From: Paracoccaceae bacterium
Lineage (GTDB): Bacteria > Pseudomonadota > Alphaproteobacteria > Rhodobacterales > Rhodobacteraceae
Reading direction: 5' to 3'
Assembly: GCA_023260935.1 (NCBI GenBank)
Contig: JALQTL010000450.1
Coordinates: 1 to 17,833 of the forward strand
Length of the DNA: 17,833 nucleotides
Both the position numbers and the translations under genes were made by a program. Positions 8,363-15,278 of the stretch are shown in pieces (the first letter of the stretch is position 1; every line of letters starts with the position of its first letter). Below the pieces are notes generated by a model. The model saw only the letters and a list, made by a program, of their open reading frames with translations. It searched no databases and had not been told where the DNA came from.

Positions 8363-8983
8363 TCAGTTCTTCGCGTAATATTCGACGACGAGGTTCGGTT
8401 CCATCTGCACCGGATAGGGCACATCCGACAGGCCCGGGGTGCGGACGAAGGTCACAACCATCTTGTTGTGATCGACTTCCAGATAATCCGGCACGTCCCG
8501 TTCGGTCAGCGCCACGGCTTCCAGCACGATGGCCAGCTGCTTCGACTTCTGGCGCACTTCGATGACATCGCCTTCCTTGACGCGATAGGACGCAATGTTC
8601 ACGCGGCGGCCGTTCACGGTGACATGGCCATGGTTCACGAACTGGCGTGCGGCAAAGATCGTCGGCACCAGCTTGGCGCGGTAGACGACAGCATCCAGAC
8701 GACGCTCCAGAAGGCCGATCAGCATCTCACCGGTGTCGCCGCGCACGCGCTCGGCTTCGCCATAGATCTTGCGGAACTGCTTTTCGGTCAGGTCACCGTA
8801 ATAGCCCTTCAGCTTCTGCTTGGCGCGCAGCTGGGTGCCGAAATCGGAAAGCTTGCCCTTGCGGCGCTGCCCGTGCTGGCCGGGGCCATATTCGCGCTTG
8901 TTGATCGGGGACTTGGCACGGCCCCAGATGTTTTCGCCCATGCGGCGGTCGATCTTGTACTTGGCAGAGGTGCGTTTGGTCAC
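8363..8983 (-). CDS. rpsD: 30S ribosomal protein S4
   Basis: A 206-residue S4, one of the primary 16S rRNA binding proteins that start assembly of the small subunit. The N terminus (TKRTSAKYKIDRRMGENIWG) and the KREYGPGQHGQRRKGKLSDF region are the canonical alphaproteobacterial form. The S4 RNA-binding domain follows at about 95-160 with RRLDAVVYRA and FVNHGHVTVNGRRVN. The start is a GTG at 8983, chosen because the family begins with (M/V)TKRT and because AAGGAG sits 8 bases upstream. The reading frame stays open to 9127, but that extension is not conserved-looking. The gene stands alone between terminators, so it appears monocistronic. Its leader of up to about 90 bases could hold S4 autoregulation, although I see no recognisable structure. 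Confidence 0.97.
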   Translation of the reverse strand: MTKRTSAKYKIDRRMGENIWGRAKSPINKREYGPGQHGQRRKGKLSDFGTQLRAKQKLKGYYGDLTEKQFRKIYGEAERVRGDTGEMLIGLLERRLDAVVYRAKLVPTIFAARQFVNHGHVTVNGRRVNIASYRVKEGDVIEVRQKSKQLAIVLEAVALTERDVPDYLEVDHNKMVVTFVRTPGLSDVPYPVQMEPNLVVEYYAKN

Positions 8984-8991
8984 CGTCTGAT

Positions 8992-8997
8992 CTCCTT
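8992..8997 (-). promoter_or_regulatory. Shine-Dalgarno site that decides the rpsD GTG start
   Basis: AAGGAG on the minus strand lies 8 bases ahead of the GTG at 8983. It settles the start of rpsD against the longer open frame that continues to 9127. Confidence 0.75.
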
Positions 8998-9075
8998 CTT
9001 GCGTTACGAAGGGCGTTGTCCTTTTCCCCATGCGGGGCGACAGGTTTCCGCTTGCGCGGTCCACCAACACCAATG

Positions 9076-9105
9076 AAAAGCCCCCGGGGTTGCCCGCGGG
9101 GACTT
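9076..9105 (-). terminator. Rho-independent terminator after the Hint-domain gene
   Basis: On the minus strand a 9-pair stem, AAGTCCCCG (9105-9097) with CGGGGGCTT (9086-9078), closes a 10-nt loop. It is followed by TT, giving a four-base T-tract with the stem end (9079-9076). It lies about 40 bases beyond the Hint gene stop and ahead of the rpsD leader, separating the two. Confidence 0.75.
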
Positions 9106-9146
9106 GCGCGGCCTTATACAGCCGCAAAGGGCAGAGTCAACAGCGC

Positions 9147-10217
9147 TTAGCCCGCCATGTCATGCCGCAGGATCGCGGCTTCGGAAGATGACAGGTTGCG
9201 GCGCGCATAATCGCCATAGCGCGCGGGGTTGGCATCAATTCCCGGCACCAAGGACAACAGACGACTGCGCTGCGAGACCTCGATCGTATCCAGCGCACAA
9301 TTCGACGGATGGAAGCTTTCGGTTTCCAGTCCGTTTGCCCAGATGATGTTGTGCCGGTCCAGCAGCACATGAACATAGGTCACTTCGCGCAAGGCATGAT
9401 CGACGCAGATCGTGGCATCGTTCAGCAGGTCTTCGGCCTTGACCAACACCTCGTCCGTGTTGAACAGCGCTTGCGCCGCCGAACCGTTCAGCAGCATCCG
9501 GTGCTGCGGGGAAACCAGAAGATCTTGATCCGGCCTGTCGATGCCCAGCGCACCGGCCTTGAACCGGATCGGGCGCAGATGCGGCATTGCGTAAAGCCGC
9601 GCGCCCGACATGCGGCGCTGCCCTGTCCACAGAATGTCTTGCGCGCCGTTGTCCTTGGTCAGCAGCCGATCGCCCGGACGCAGATCCTCGATCCGGCGCA
9701 GCCCCTGGGGCGTGGCAAGCCGGGTGCCCGGCGTGAAGCAGATCACCCCGCCTGCCCCCTTGTGCCCGGGGGCCGTTTCGGTCCGGTCGATCGAGGTGCG
9801 CACGATCCAAAGATCCTGCCCCGAAGGCGGCGGATCACCCACGAACATAAGAAGATAGGCCCCGGTATCGGGCACCGACAGGATGGTGACAGACCAGCTC
9901 TGGTGCCCGTCCGTCACGATGAAGCCTTGATCCGGATCGGTTTCATCATCCGCGCAAGCCGTTTCTGCCGGCACCGCCCCGGCCACCGCCGCACCGATCA
10001 GCCGCCGCACCATCCGCGCGGCACGCTTGCGTATCTCTGTGGCCCCTTCCGCCCCGTCCAGCACCATGGTGCCACCCGCCCCATCAACCCGGACCGGCGT
10101 GCCAACCCAGCGCCATGACGCGCCGACGGATACCGCATCAAGGGCGGCCGAAGCCATCCCGTCGATTTCGGTTTGCGACCAAGAGATGACAAACGTGCTC
10201 TTCGAGCTCGTTCCCAT
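9147..10217 (-). CDS. Hint-domain protein (Hint_2/hedgehog-intein type)
   Basis: A 356-residue protein. The first ~159 residues are a domain I do not recognise. It has a Trp-rich early segment (VGASWRWVG, 31-39) and no signal peptide. A Hint-type fold follows, starting at Cys160 in GGVICFTPGTRLAT (156-169) and running through IEDLRPGDRLLT (176-187), LVSPQHRMLL (234-243) and YVHVLLDRHNIIWANGLETE (281-300). These are the signature blocks of the Hint_2 proteins abundant in Rhodobacterales. In hedgehog and intein relatives the block-A cysteine starts an N-S acyl shift. Here no C-terminal extein junction is evident, so splicing is not supported, and cleavage or ester formation at Cys160 is conceivable. 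The function is unknown. It is monocistronic with its own terminator, and a perfect CtrA-type box lies 48 bases upstream of the ATG. Confidence 0.85.
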   Translation of the reverse strand: MGTSSKSTFVISWSQTEIDGMASAALDAVSVGASWRWVGTPVRVDGAGGTMVLDGAEGATEIRKRAARMVRRLIGAAVAGAVPAETACADDETDPDQGFIVTDGHQSWSVTILSVPDTGAYLLMFVGDPPPSGQDLWIVRTSIDRTETAPGHKGAGGVICFTPGTRLATPQGLRRIEDLRPGDRLLTKDNGAQDILWTGQRRMSGARLYAMPHLRPIRFKAGALGIDRPDQDLLVSPQHRMLLNGSAAQALFNTDEVLVKAEDLLNDATICVDHALREVTYVHVLLDRHNIIWANGLETESFHPSNCALDTIEVSQRSRLLSLVPGIDANPARYGDYARRNLSSSEAAILRHDMAG

Positions 10218-10263
10218 GCCTGTCTGCTTTCTTGTTTTTTTGTTCTGCTCGTCTTTTGCGAAA

Positions 10264-10281
10264 TGTTAACAGGCTGTTAAC
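10264..10281 (-). promoter_or_regulatory. Putative CtrA binding site upstream of the Hint gene
   Basis: TTAA-N7-TTAAC occurs in full, with the two TTAA cores at 10266-10269 and 10277-10280. GTTAAC is palindromic, so both strands match the established alphaproteobacterial CtrA consensus. The 7-base unit TGTTAAC is repeated with an 11-base period, one helical turn. The 3' core begins 48 bases ahead of the Hint gene ATG, a plausible promoter position. TTAA is rare elsewhere in this GC-rich window, which makes chance less likely. Confidence 0.65.
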
Positions 10282-10384
10282 GGTTTGGCTATGACCAAAA
10301 CGCAACAACACACCCCGCAGGCGAACAGATTACGTTGCGTCAGCGCGCCCCGGCCCAGCGGTGACGGCAGGCGGCAGCCCCGCC

Positions 10385-11395
10385 CTACTTGCCAAAATGC
10401 GAGAATCTATAGGGCGAAAGCCCGTATTTCTGGCGGAAAGACTTGGAAAAATGCGATGTGCTGGCATAGCCGCAGGCAATTGCCACATCGGTCACGCTCA
10501 TATCTGTTTCGGCCAGCAGGGCACGCCCCCGTTGCAACCTCAGGTCGTTCATGTAGCGCACCGGCGTGACCCCAAGATAGCGATTGAACAATCGCTCGAT
10601 CTGGCGGCGCGATAGTTTCAACTTGGCCGCGCAGGCGTCCAGATCGAAGGGTTCCTCGATCCGGGCCTCCAGAAATGCCACCGCCTCGATCAGCTTTTCA
10701 TGGCGCGTGCCCAGCCGGGCGGCAAGCGATGTGGTCTGCTCATCCGCCTCGGTCCGGCGACGGGTCAGCAGGCACATGTTCATCACTTCCTGGCTTAGCG
10801 CCATGCCGTATCTGTCGTGGATAAGCTTCAGCATCAGGTCGGCCGCCGCCACCCCCCCGGCACAGGTCATGATCCGGTCATCCACGCAGAACACCTGCCG
10901 GGCGGCATGAAGGTCGGGAAATGTTTCGGAAAAGCCGGCCAGATTTTCCCAGTGCAGCGTAAAGCGCCGGTTCTTCAGGATGCCCGCCCGGGCCAGCGCA
11001 TAAGCGCCGGTGCAAAGCCCCCCCACTGTCCGCCCGCGCCGCCACAAGCCGCGCAGCCAATCCCCCAGCGCGGCACTGACCTGATTTTCGGGCTCTACCC
11101 CAGAGCAGACAAGGATCAGGCCATCGGGCTGGGTGCCGACAAAGGAGCCATCCACCATCACAGGCACCCCATTGGAGCAACTGACGGGCATGCCATCGGC
11201 CGACAGCGTCTGCCAGCGGAACAGGATCTGGCCGGTCAACTGATTGGCGATCCGCATCGGTTCGATGGCCGAGGCGAAGGCCAGCATGGTGAACTTCGGC
11301 AGCAGCACGAAGGTGACCTGCACCGGTTCGCGGAAAACCGGCAGATCAACATGGGCCACGCCCTTTGCGACATATCGGTTGCTGTCCTGCGTCAT
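10385..11395 (-). CDS. GlxA-family transcriptional regulator (DJ-1/PfpI-like domain plus AraC HTH)
   Basis: A 336-residue regulator. Residues about 25-190 form a DJ-1/PfpI-type glutamine-amidotransferase-like sensor domain with a Cys in the nucleophile-elbow-like GGLCTGAYALARAG (125-138). Residues about 245-330 are an AraC/XylS DNA-binding domain with two helix-turn-helix units, AAKLKLSRRQIERLF (256-270) and VAIACGYASTSHFSKSF (304-320). The layout matches GlxA/GbdR/CdhR-type regulators, several of which control quaternary-amine or amino-acid catabolism. The ATG at 11395 has AAGGGG about 8 bases upstream and was preferred over an in-frame GTG at 11422. No catabolic operon adjoins it: the neighbours are a Hint gene and a tRNA gene. 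The target is therefore not indicated by context, and it probably acts at a distance or on itself. Confidence 0.88.
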   Translation of the reverse strand: MTQDSNRYVAKGVAHVDLPVFREPVQVTFVLLPKFTMLAFASAIEPMRIANQLTGQILFRWQTLSADGMPVSCSNGVPVMVDGSFVGTQPDGLILVCSGVEPENQVSAALGDWLRGLWRRGRTVGGLCTGAYALARAGILKNRRFTLHWENLAGFSETFPDLHAARQVFCVDDRIMTCAGGVAAADLMLKLIHDRYGMALSQEVMNMCLLTRRRTEADEQTTSLAARLGTRHEKLIEAVAFLEARIEEPFDLDACAAKLKLSRRQIERLFNRYLGVTPVRYMNDLRLQRGRALLAETDMSVTDVAIACGYASTSHFSKSFRQKYGLSPYRFSHFGK

Positions 11396-11480
11396 CCCGA
11401 CCGCCCCTTGCACAAGCGCCACGATAGATAACCCCTATCAGGCGCCCCCATGATGCGCCCTTTGGCCTTCGCTGTCTGCG

Positions 11481-11520
11481 AAAACCCGCATCCGCACACT
11501 GGCGGTTTCTTCCTGGCGGG
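11481..11520 (-). terminator. Possible terminator downstream of tRNA-Leu
   Basis: On the minus strand just after the tRNA, CCGC-cagtgt-GCGG forms a small hairpin nested between CCCGC (11520-11516) and GCGGG (11489-11485). TTTT (11484-11481) follows. The stem is interrupted, so this is a weak call. Confidence 0.35.
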
Positions 11521-11524
11521 CCCC

Positions 11525-11609
11525 TGGTGCGGGCGGCGGGATTTGAACCCGCACGGGCATTGCCCTAGCGATTTTAAGTCGCATGTGTCTACCGTTCCAC
11601 CACGCCCGC
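11525..11609 (-). tRNA. tRNA-Leu, anticodon UAA
   Basis: An 85-nt tRNA including an encoded CCA end. The acceptor arm is GCGGGCG (11609-11603) paired with CGCCCGC (11535-11529), followed by discriminator A and CCA (11527-11525). The anticodon loop CTTAAAA gives anticodon UAA, which reads UUA and UUG. The T arm GCGGGTTCAAATCCCGC is intact, and the long variable arm (around AGGGCAATGCCCG) is the class-II feature expected of tRNA-Leu. No duplicated 3' end or integrase is visible nearby, so it is not an occupied attachment site in this window. Confidence 0.95.
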
Positions 11610-11764
11610 CAAAAGGGGCCCGCTGCGGTCATCCCTTAGAACAGGTGGTGCATGATGACAATCGCCGCCACCGCGCCCAAGCCGCGCATGCCGCGCCGCG
11701 GCGATTGACTTCCCAGCCATCACCTCGCTTTATATCGACAAAGCTTTGCAGGGACGGAAACACC
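11610..11764. other. Intergenic region between tRNA-Leu and the CoA-transferase operon
   Basis: With the tRNA gene and the 129 bases on its other side, this makes up a 369-base stretch (11396-11764) without a protein gene. The 155 bases here must carry the tRNA promoter (minus strand) and the promoter of the CoA-transferase operon (plus strand). Apart from a plausible sigma-70-like element near 11705-11735 I see no gene, repeat or structured RNA. Confidence 0.5.
11705..11734 (+). promoter_or_regulatory. Candidate sigma-70-type promoter of the CoA-transferase operon
   Basis: TTGACT (11705-11710) matches the -35 consensus at five of six bases. An AT-rich TTTATAT lies 18 bases on (from 11729), in the most AT-rich part of this intergenic region and about 30 bases ahead of the subunit A start codon. 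The -10 match is imperfect. Confidence 0.45.
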
Positions 11765-12469
11765 ATGAAAAAGATCTATCCGAATGCCGCGGCGGCGCTT
11801 GACGGGGTGTTGTTCGACGGGATGTTCATCGCGTCGGGCGGGTTCGGCCTTTGCGGCATTCCCGAGCTCTTGATCGCGGCGATCCGCGATGCGGGAACGA
11901 AGGATCTGACGGTTGCCTCGAACAACGCGGGCGTTGACGGCTTTGGCCTTGGCATGCTGCTGGAAACCCGGCAGGTGAAGAAGATGATCTCGTCCTATGT
12001 AGGCGAGAATGCCGAATTCATGCGCCAGTATCTGAGCGGCGAGCTGGAGCTGGAGTTCAACCCGCAAGGCACGCTGGCCGAGCGGATGCGGGCGGGCGGC
12101 GCGGGCATCCCGGGCTTTTACACAGCCACCGGCGTGGGCACCGTTATTGCCGAGGGCAAGGAGGTCAAATCCTTCAACGGCAAGGATTATGTTCTGGAAA
12201 CCGGCATCGTGGCCGATCTGTCCATCGTCAAGGCCTGGAAGGCCGACCCGTCGGGTAACCTGGTGTTCCGCAAGACCGCGCGCAACTTCAACCCTCCCGC
12301 TGCCACCTGTGGCAAGGTCTGCGTGGTCGAGGTGGAGGAGATCGTGCCCTTGGGCAGCCTTGACCCCGACCATATCCATCTGCCCGGCATCTATGTGCAC
12401 CGGATCATTCAGGGCGACCACGAAAAGCGCATAGAACAGCGCACCGTGCGCAAGCGCGAAGCCGCCTGA
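11765..12469 (+). CDS. scoA: 3-oxoacid CoA-transferase subunit A (SCOT type)
   Basis: A 234-residue alpha subunit of a family-I CoA-transferase, which moves CoA between succinyl-CoA and acetoacetate or similar 3-oxoacids in ketone-body, PHB or branched-chain catabolism. Characteristic features are the glycine loop ASGGFGLCGIPE (about 22-33), SNNAGVDGFGLGMLLETRQ, MISSYVGEN, GGAGIPGFYT, and RKTARNFNP near the C terminus. These match ScoA more closely than AtoD-like short-chain transferases, although the acid substrate is not proven. The ATG at 11765 was chosen because it gives the conserved N terminus (MKKIYPNAAAALDG). The open frame continues upstream through the tRNA gene and cannot be coding there. 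Its partner, subunit B, is not adjacent: two other genes lie between at 12483-14347. Confidence 0.92.
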   Translation: MKKIYPNAAAALDGVLFDGMFIASGGFGLCGIPELLIAAIRDAGTKDLTVASNNAGVDGFGLGMLLETRQVKKMISSYVGENAEFMRQYLSGELELEFNPQGTLAERMRAGGAGIPGFYTATGVGTVIAEGKEVKSFNGKDYVLETGIVADLSIVKAWKADPSGNLVFRKTARNFNPPAATCGKVCVVEVEEIVPLGSLDPDHIHLPGIYVHRIIQGDHEKRIEQRTVRKREAA

Positions 12470-12482
12470 AAGGGGCCCGGCC

Positions 12483-13565
12483 ATGCCCGGATCGCCCTAT
12501 GATGCGCTGGATGCGCGCGCCTTCTGGCGCAGCGCGGTGGCGACACGCAGGCCCGGGCGGCTGCGCGGGGTTTATGACCCGCGATTTGCGGTCACGCGCG
12601 ATACCGCCATCGTCACCGCGGGCAGTTGCTTTGCCCAGCATGTGCACCGGGCGCTGAAGGCGGCGGATTTCACCGTGGTCGAGACGGAACCGGCGCCCGA
12701 AGGGGTGGCGCCCGAGGTGGCGGGGCGCTTCTTCTATGGCACCTTTTCGGCGCGTTACGGCAATATCTATACGCCGCGCCATTTCCGGCAGTTGCTGGAA
12801 GAGGCCGCGGGCACGCGCAAACCTGCGCATCCTGTCTGGGCAAGGGATGGCAGGTTTTACGATGCGCTGCGCCCCAACGTAGATCCGGGCGGCTTTGCCA
12901 TGGCAAGCGCCGTGCTGGCCGCGCGCAAGCAGCATCTGGCGGCGGTTTCGCGCGCCATGGGTCAGGCCGATGTGGTGATCCTGACACTGGGCCTGACGGA
13001 AACATGGCAGGACCGACCAACGGGCACGGTCTATCCCACGGCCCCGGGGGTGATTGCGGATGCCCCGAAAGGCGCCGACATCGGGTTTCTTGCCCTCTCG
13101 CATGACGATGTGGTGGCCGATCTGCGCGCCATACTGGCCCATCTGCGCGGGTTGAACCATGCGGTGCGGCTGATCCTGACGGTTGCGCCGGGGCCTTTGG
13201 TTGCCACGGCGGGGGGCGGGCATGTGCTGGTCGCAACCGCGGCCTGCAAGGCGATCCTGCGGGCGGCGGTGGCCACGATGATGGCCGAAGATGACGGGGT
13301 GGATTACTTTCCCTCATACGAGATCATCACCAATCCCGCCGCTCGGGGCGCTTTCTTCCAGCCCAACCTGCGCACCCCCACGCCCAAGGGTATTGCCGTG
13401 GTGCTGGGCCATTTTCTGGCCGCCCACGATCTGCACCCCGATGTTCTTTCCGCCAATGACCTGCCCGATGCTGCCCGGACCTCGGGCCGGGCCGAGGATC
13501 CGGAGGATGTGGACGAGGCGATCTGCGAAGAGGTGCTGAACGATTCCGGCGGGCCGCGGCGATGA
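12483..13565 (+). CDS. GSCFA-domain protein
   Basis: A 360-residue protein named for its motif GSCFA, seen here at 47-51 in VTAGSCFAQHV. Other family features are FGTFSARYGNIYTPRHF (about 85-101, beginning FYGTFS) and VVILTLGLTETW (164-175). The GSCFA fold is related to SGNH/GDSL esterases, with Ser48 in the nucleophile position, so an esterase or acyl-transfer reaction on a glycan is a reasonable inference, but no substrate is known to me. There is no signal peptide, so it is probably cytoplasmic. It begins 13 bases after the scoA stop with AAGGGG upstream, and its stop overlaps the next start as ATGA. It is thus embedded in the CoA-transferase operon, which is an odd place for it. The C-terminal ~50 residues are acidic and look disordered. 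Confidence 0.85.
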   Translation: MPGSPYDALDARAFWRSAVATRRPGRLRGVYDPRFAVTRDTAIVTAGSCFAQHVHRALKAADFTVVETEPAPEGVAPEVAGRFFYGTFSARYGNIYTPRHFRQLLEEAAGTRKPAHPVWARDGRFYDALRPNVDPGGFAMASAVLAARKQHLAAVSRAMGQADVVILTLGLTETWQDRPTGTVYPTAPGVIADAPKGADIGFLALSHDDVVADLRAILAHLRGLNHAVRLILTVAPGPLVATAGGGHVLVATAACKAILRAAVATMMAEDDGVDYFPSYEIITNPAARGAFFQPNLRTPTPKGIAVVLGHFLAAHDLHPDVLSANDLPDAARTSGRAEDPEDVDEAICEEVLNDSGGPRR

Positions 13566-14347
13566 CGCGGCTGCTGGTCCTTGGCAATTCGCATGCAGCC
13601 ACCCTGCGCCGCGCCCTTCCCGTAGCCGCGCCGGAGTGGCCCGGCGTCACAACCGATTTCTGGGGGCTTCCCGGTGCGGCCTTTGCCAAGGCCCGTCAGG
13701 ATGAATCGGGCATCCTGCGCCCTGATCCCGAGGATGCCGTCAGCCAGAGAAAGGCCGGGCAATGGAACCGGCAGGACCATGTGGACCTGACGGCCTATGA
13801 CCATATCCTGCTGGTGGGCTTACGCTATGGTCTGCGCCCGGCTCAGGGCTTCATGCGGGCCCTGCACCCCTTGGACTGGGGCAACCGCAGCGGGGCGCTT
13901 GGCGTCAGCGAAGGGTTCCTGCGGGCAGCGCTCAGGGCCGAAATCATGGCGGTATTGCATGCCCAGAACGCCCGCACCGCGCTGGATGGCCGGTTCATCC
14001 TGATGCCCGCCCCCTATCCCGCGGCCAGCGTCACGGAACCGGGCCCTTTGCACGAACCCGTGCCGGCTGCGGTGGCCCGATTGGCGCGGGCGGCGGATCT
14101 GCAAGCGATCTATGATGAAGAACTGATGGAAGCGCACAAGGCGCTTGGCTTGATGCTGGTCTTGCAGCCGCCCGAAACGCAGGACCGCGCCTTTCTGACA
14201 AAGACGCAGTTCCTTGAAGAACCCGGTCGCGACGCGCGGCACATGAATGCATCCTATGGCCTGATCGCCCTTCAGGCGATGGCTCGCCATATCCCTGACC
14301 TTTACCCCGACCTTCATCCGGCCTTGACCGGAAAACGCATCGCCTGA
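13562..14347 (+). CDS. SGNH/GDSL-hydrolase-like protein
   Basis: A 261-residue protein without a signal peptide. The N terminus LLVLGNSHAATLRRAL carries a block-I-like GNSH, placing a candidate nucleophile at Ser10. Near the C terminus GRDARHMNASYG supplies a D-x-x-H pair (Asp224, His227) in the position of the SGNH catalytic Asp-His. Between them are YDHILLVGLRYG (79-90) and FILMPAPYP (145-153), consistent with the central beta strands of this fold. The assignment is by motif spacing. Which bond it cleaves, or whether it is active, cannot be told. It overlaps the GSCFA gene by 4 bases (ATGA) and ends 12 bases before subunit B of the CoA-transferase. The two SGNH-like genes therefore form a translationally coupled pair inside that operon. 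Confidence 0.7.
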   Translation: MTRLLVLGNSHAATLRRALPVAAPEWPGVTTDFWGLPGAAFAKARQDESGILRPDPEDAVSQRKAGQWNRQDHVDLTAYDHILLVGLRYGLRPAQGFMRALHPLDWGNRSGALGVSEGFLRAALRAEIMAVLHAQNARTALDGRFILMPAPYPAASVTEPGPLHEPVPAAVARLARAADLQAIYDEELMEAHKALGLMLVLQPPETQDRAFLTKTQFLEEPGRDARHMNASYGLIALQAMARHIPDLYPDLHPALTGKRIA

Positions 14348-14359
14348 AAGGAGACGAAC

Positions 14360-14989
14360 ATGCCCTGGGACCGCAATCAGATGGCCGCCCGCGCCGCGCA
14401 GGAATTGCAGGATGGCTGGTATGTGAACCTTGGCATCGGCATTCCGACGCTGGTGTCGAACTATATCCCCGAAGGGATCGAGGTCACGCTGCAATCGGAA
14501 AACGGGATGCTGGGGATGGGCCCATTTCCCTTCGAGGGCGAGGAAGACGCCGATCTGATCAACGCCGGCAAGCAGACCATCACCGAACTCCCGCAGACCG
14601 CCTATTTCGACTCCGCCCAGTCCTTTGCCATGATCCGCGGCGGCAAGATCGCCATGGCCATTCTGGGCGCGATGGAGGTGGCGGAAAATGGTGATCTGGC
14701 AAACTGGATGATCCCGGGCAAGCTGGTCAAGGGCATGGGCGGGGCGATGGATCTTGTGGCGGGTGTGGGCCGCGTGGTGGTGGTGATGGATCACACATCA
14801 AAGCACGGCGAATCGAAAGTGTTGAAAGCTTGCACCCTGCCGCTGACCGGCAAGGCCGTGGTGGACCGCATCATCACCAACCTTGGCGTGCTGGACGTGG
14901 TGCCGGGCGGCCTGAAGATCGTGGAATTGGCCGATGGCGTGACCGAGGCCGAACTGCGTGCCGCGACCGAGGCAACCCTTGTCAACTGA
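14360..14989 (+). CDS. scoB: 3-oxoacid CoA-transferase subunit B
   Basis: A 209-residue beta subunit that carries the catalytic glutamate of the heteromeric enzyme. Glu47 in LQSENGMLGMGP (45-56) is the residue that forms the glutamyl-CoA thioester. NLGIGIPTLVSNYIPEG (23-39), the QTAYFDSAQSFAMIRGGK segment and VVVMDHTSKHGESK complete the family pattern. The length is standard. A strong AAGGAG lies 8 bases upstream of the ATG, which supports efficient independent translation and may balance production with subunit A, separated from it by 1,890 bases. Its last 11 bases, or 32 with an alternative start, overlap the following GNAT gene. Confidence 0.93.
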   Translation: MPWDRNQMAARAAQELQDGWYVNLGIGIPTLVSNYIPEGIEVTLQSENGMLGMGPFPFEGEEDADLINAGKQTITELPQTAYFDSAQSFAMIRGGKIAMAILGAMEVAENGDLANWMIPGKLVKGMGGAMDLVAGVGRVVVVMDHTSKHGESKVLKACTLPLTGKAVVDRIITNLGVLDVVPGGLKIVELADGVTEAELRAATEATLVN

Positions 14990-15269
14990 TGGGATCCAGC
15001 GCGAGGATTTCGGATCAAAGGGCCGCTATGTCCTGCGCCGCAACGGGGTCGAGGCGGAAATAACCTTTTCCGTCACGACGCCCACGCTGATCATTGCCGA
15101 CCATACAGAGGTTCCGGCCGCCCTTCGCGGCACCGGCGCAGGTGCCGAACTTGTGGCCTTCATGGTTGCGGATATGCGGACCCGGGGGGCGAAGGTCATG
15201 CCACTTTGCCCCTTCGTGAACGCAGAACGCAAGAAGCACCCCGAATGGGCAGATGCCTTTGCTGCCTGA
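14979..15269 (+). CDS. Small GNAT-like N-acetyltransferase (YjdJ type)
   Basis: A 96-residue protein with the reduced acetyl-CoA-binding core of the short GNAT_acetyltr_2/YjdJ type. It shows ADHTEVPAALRGTGAGAELV (acetyl-CoA loop R-G-T-G-A-G) followed by KVMPLCPFVNAERKKHPEW, the typical end of this family. Its substrate is unknown. No ATG is available in the correct frame. I chose TTG at 14979, which has GAGG 6 bases upstream and gives a family-like N terminus (STDGIQRED). A GTG at 14958 is the alternative and would give 103 residues. The gene begins inside the end of scoB and is probably translated by coupling. It converges on the lytic transglycosylase gene with 9 bases between them. Confidence 0.75.
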   Translation: MSTDGIQREDFGSKGRYVLRRNGVEAEITFSVTTPTLIIADHTEVPAALRGTGAGAELVAFMVADMRTRGAKVMPLCPFVNAERKKHPEWADAFAA

Positions 15270-15278
15270 GCGCGCGCC

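Noticed and set aside
6891..8378. Long open frame on the plus strand opposite hisC and the dehydrogenase gene
   Set aside because: It lies wholly antisense to two well-conserved genes, has shadow-like composition (Gly/Ala/His/Arg runs) and no family motif. Long antisense frames are common in GC-rich DNA.
8984..9075. Riboswitch or defined S4 leader structure upstream of rpsD
   Set aside because: No conserved fold or known S4 leader motif could be recognised in the ~90 bases. Only the ribosome site is clear.
11525..11609. tRNA-Leu as an integration site for a mobile element
   Set aside because: No integrase, no repeated tRNA 3' end and no foreign-looking genes lie on either side in the window.
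11450..11764. N-terminal extension of the CoA-transferase subunit A
   Set aside because: The frame is open upstream of 11765 but runs through the tRNA-Leu gene. The conserved N terminus begins at 11765.
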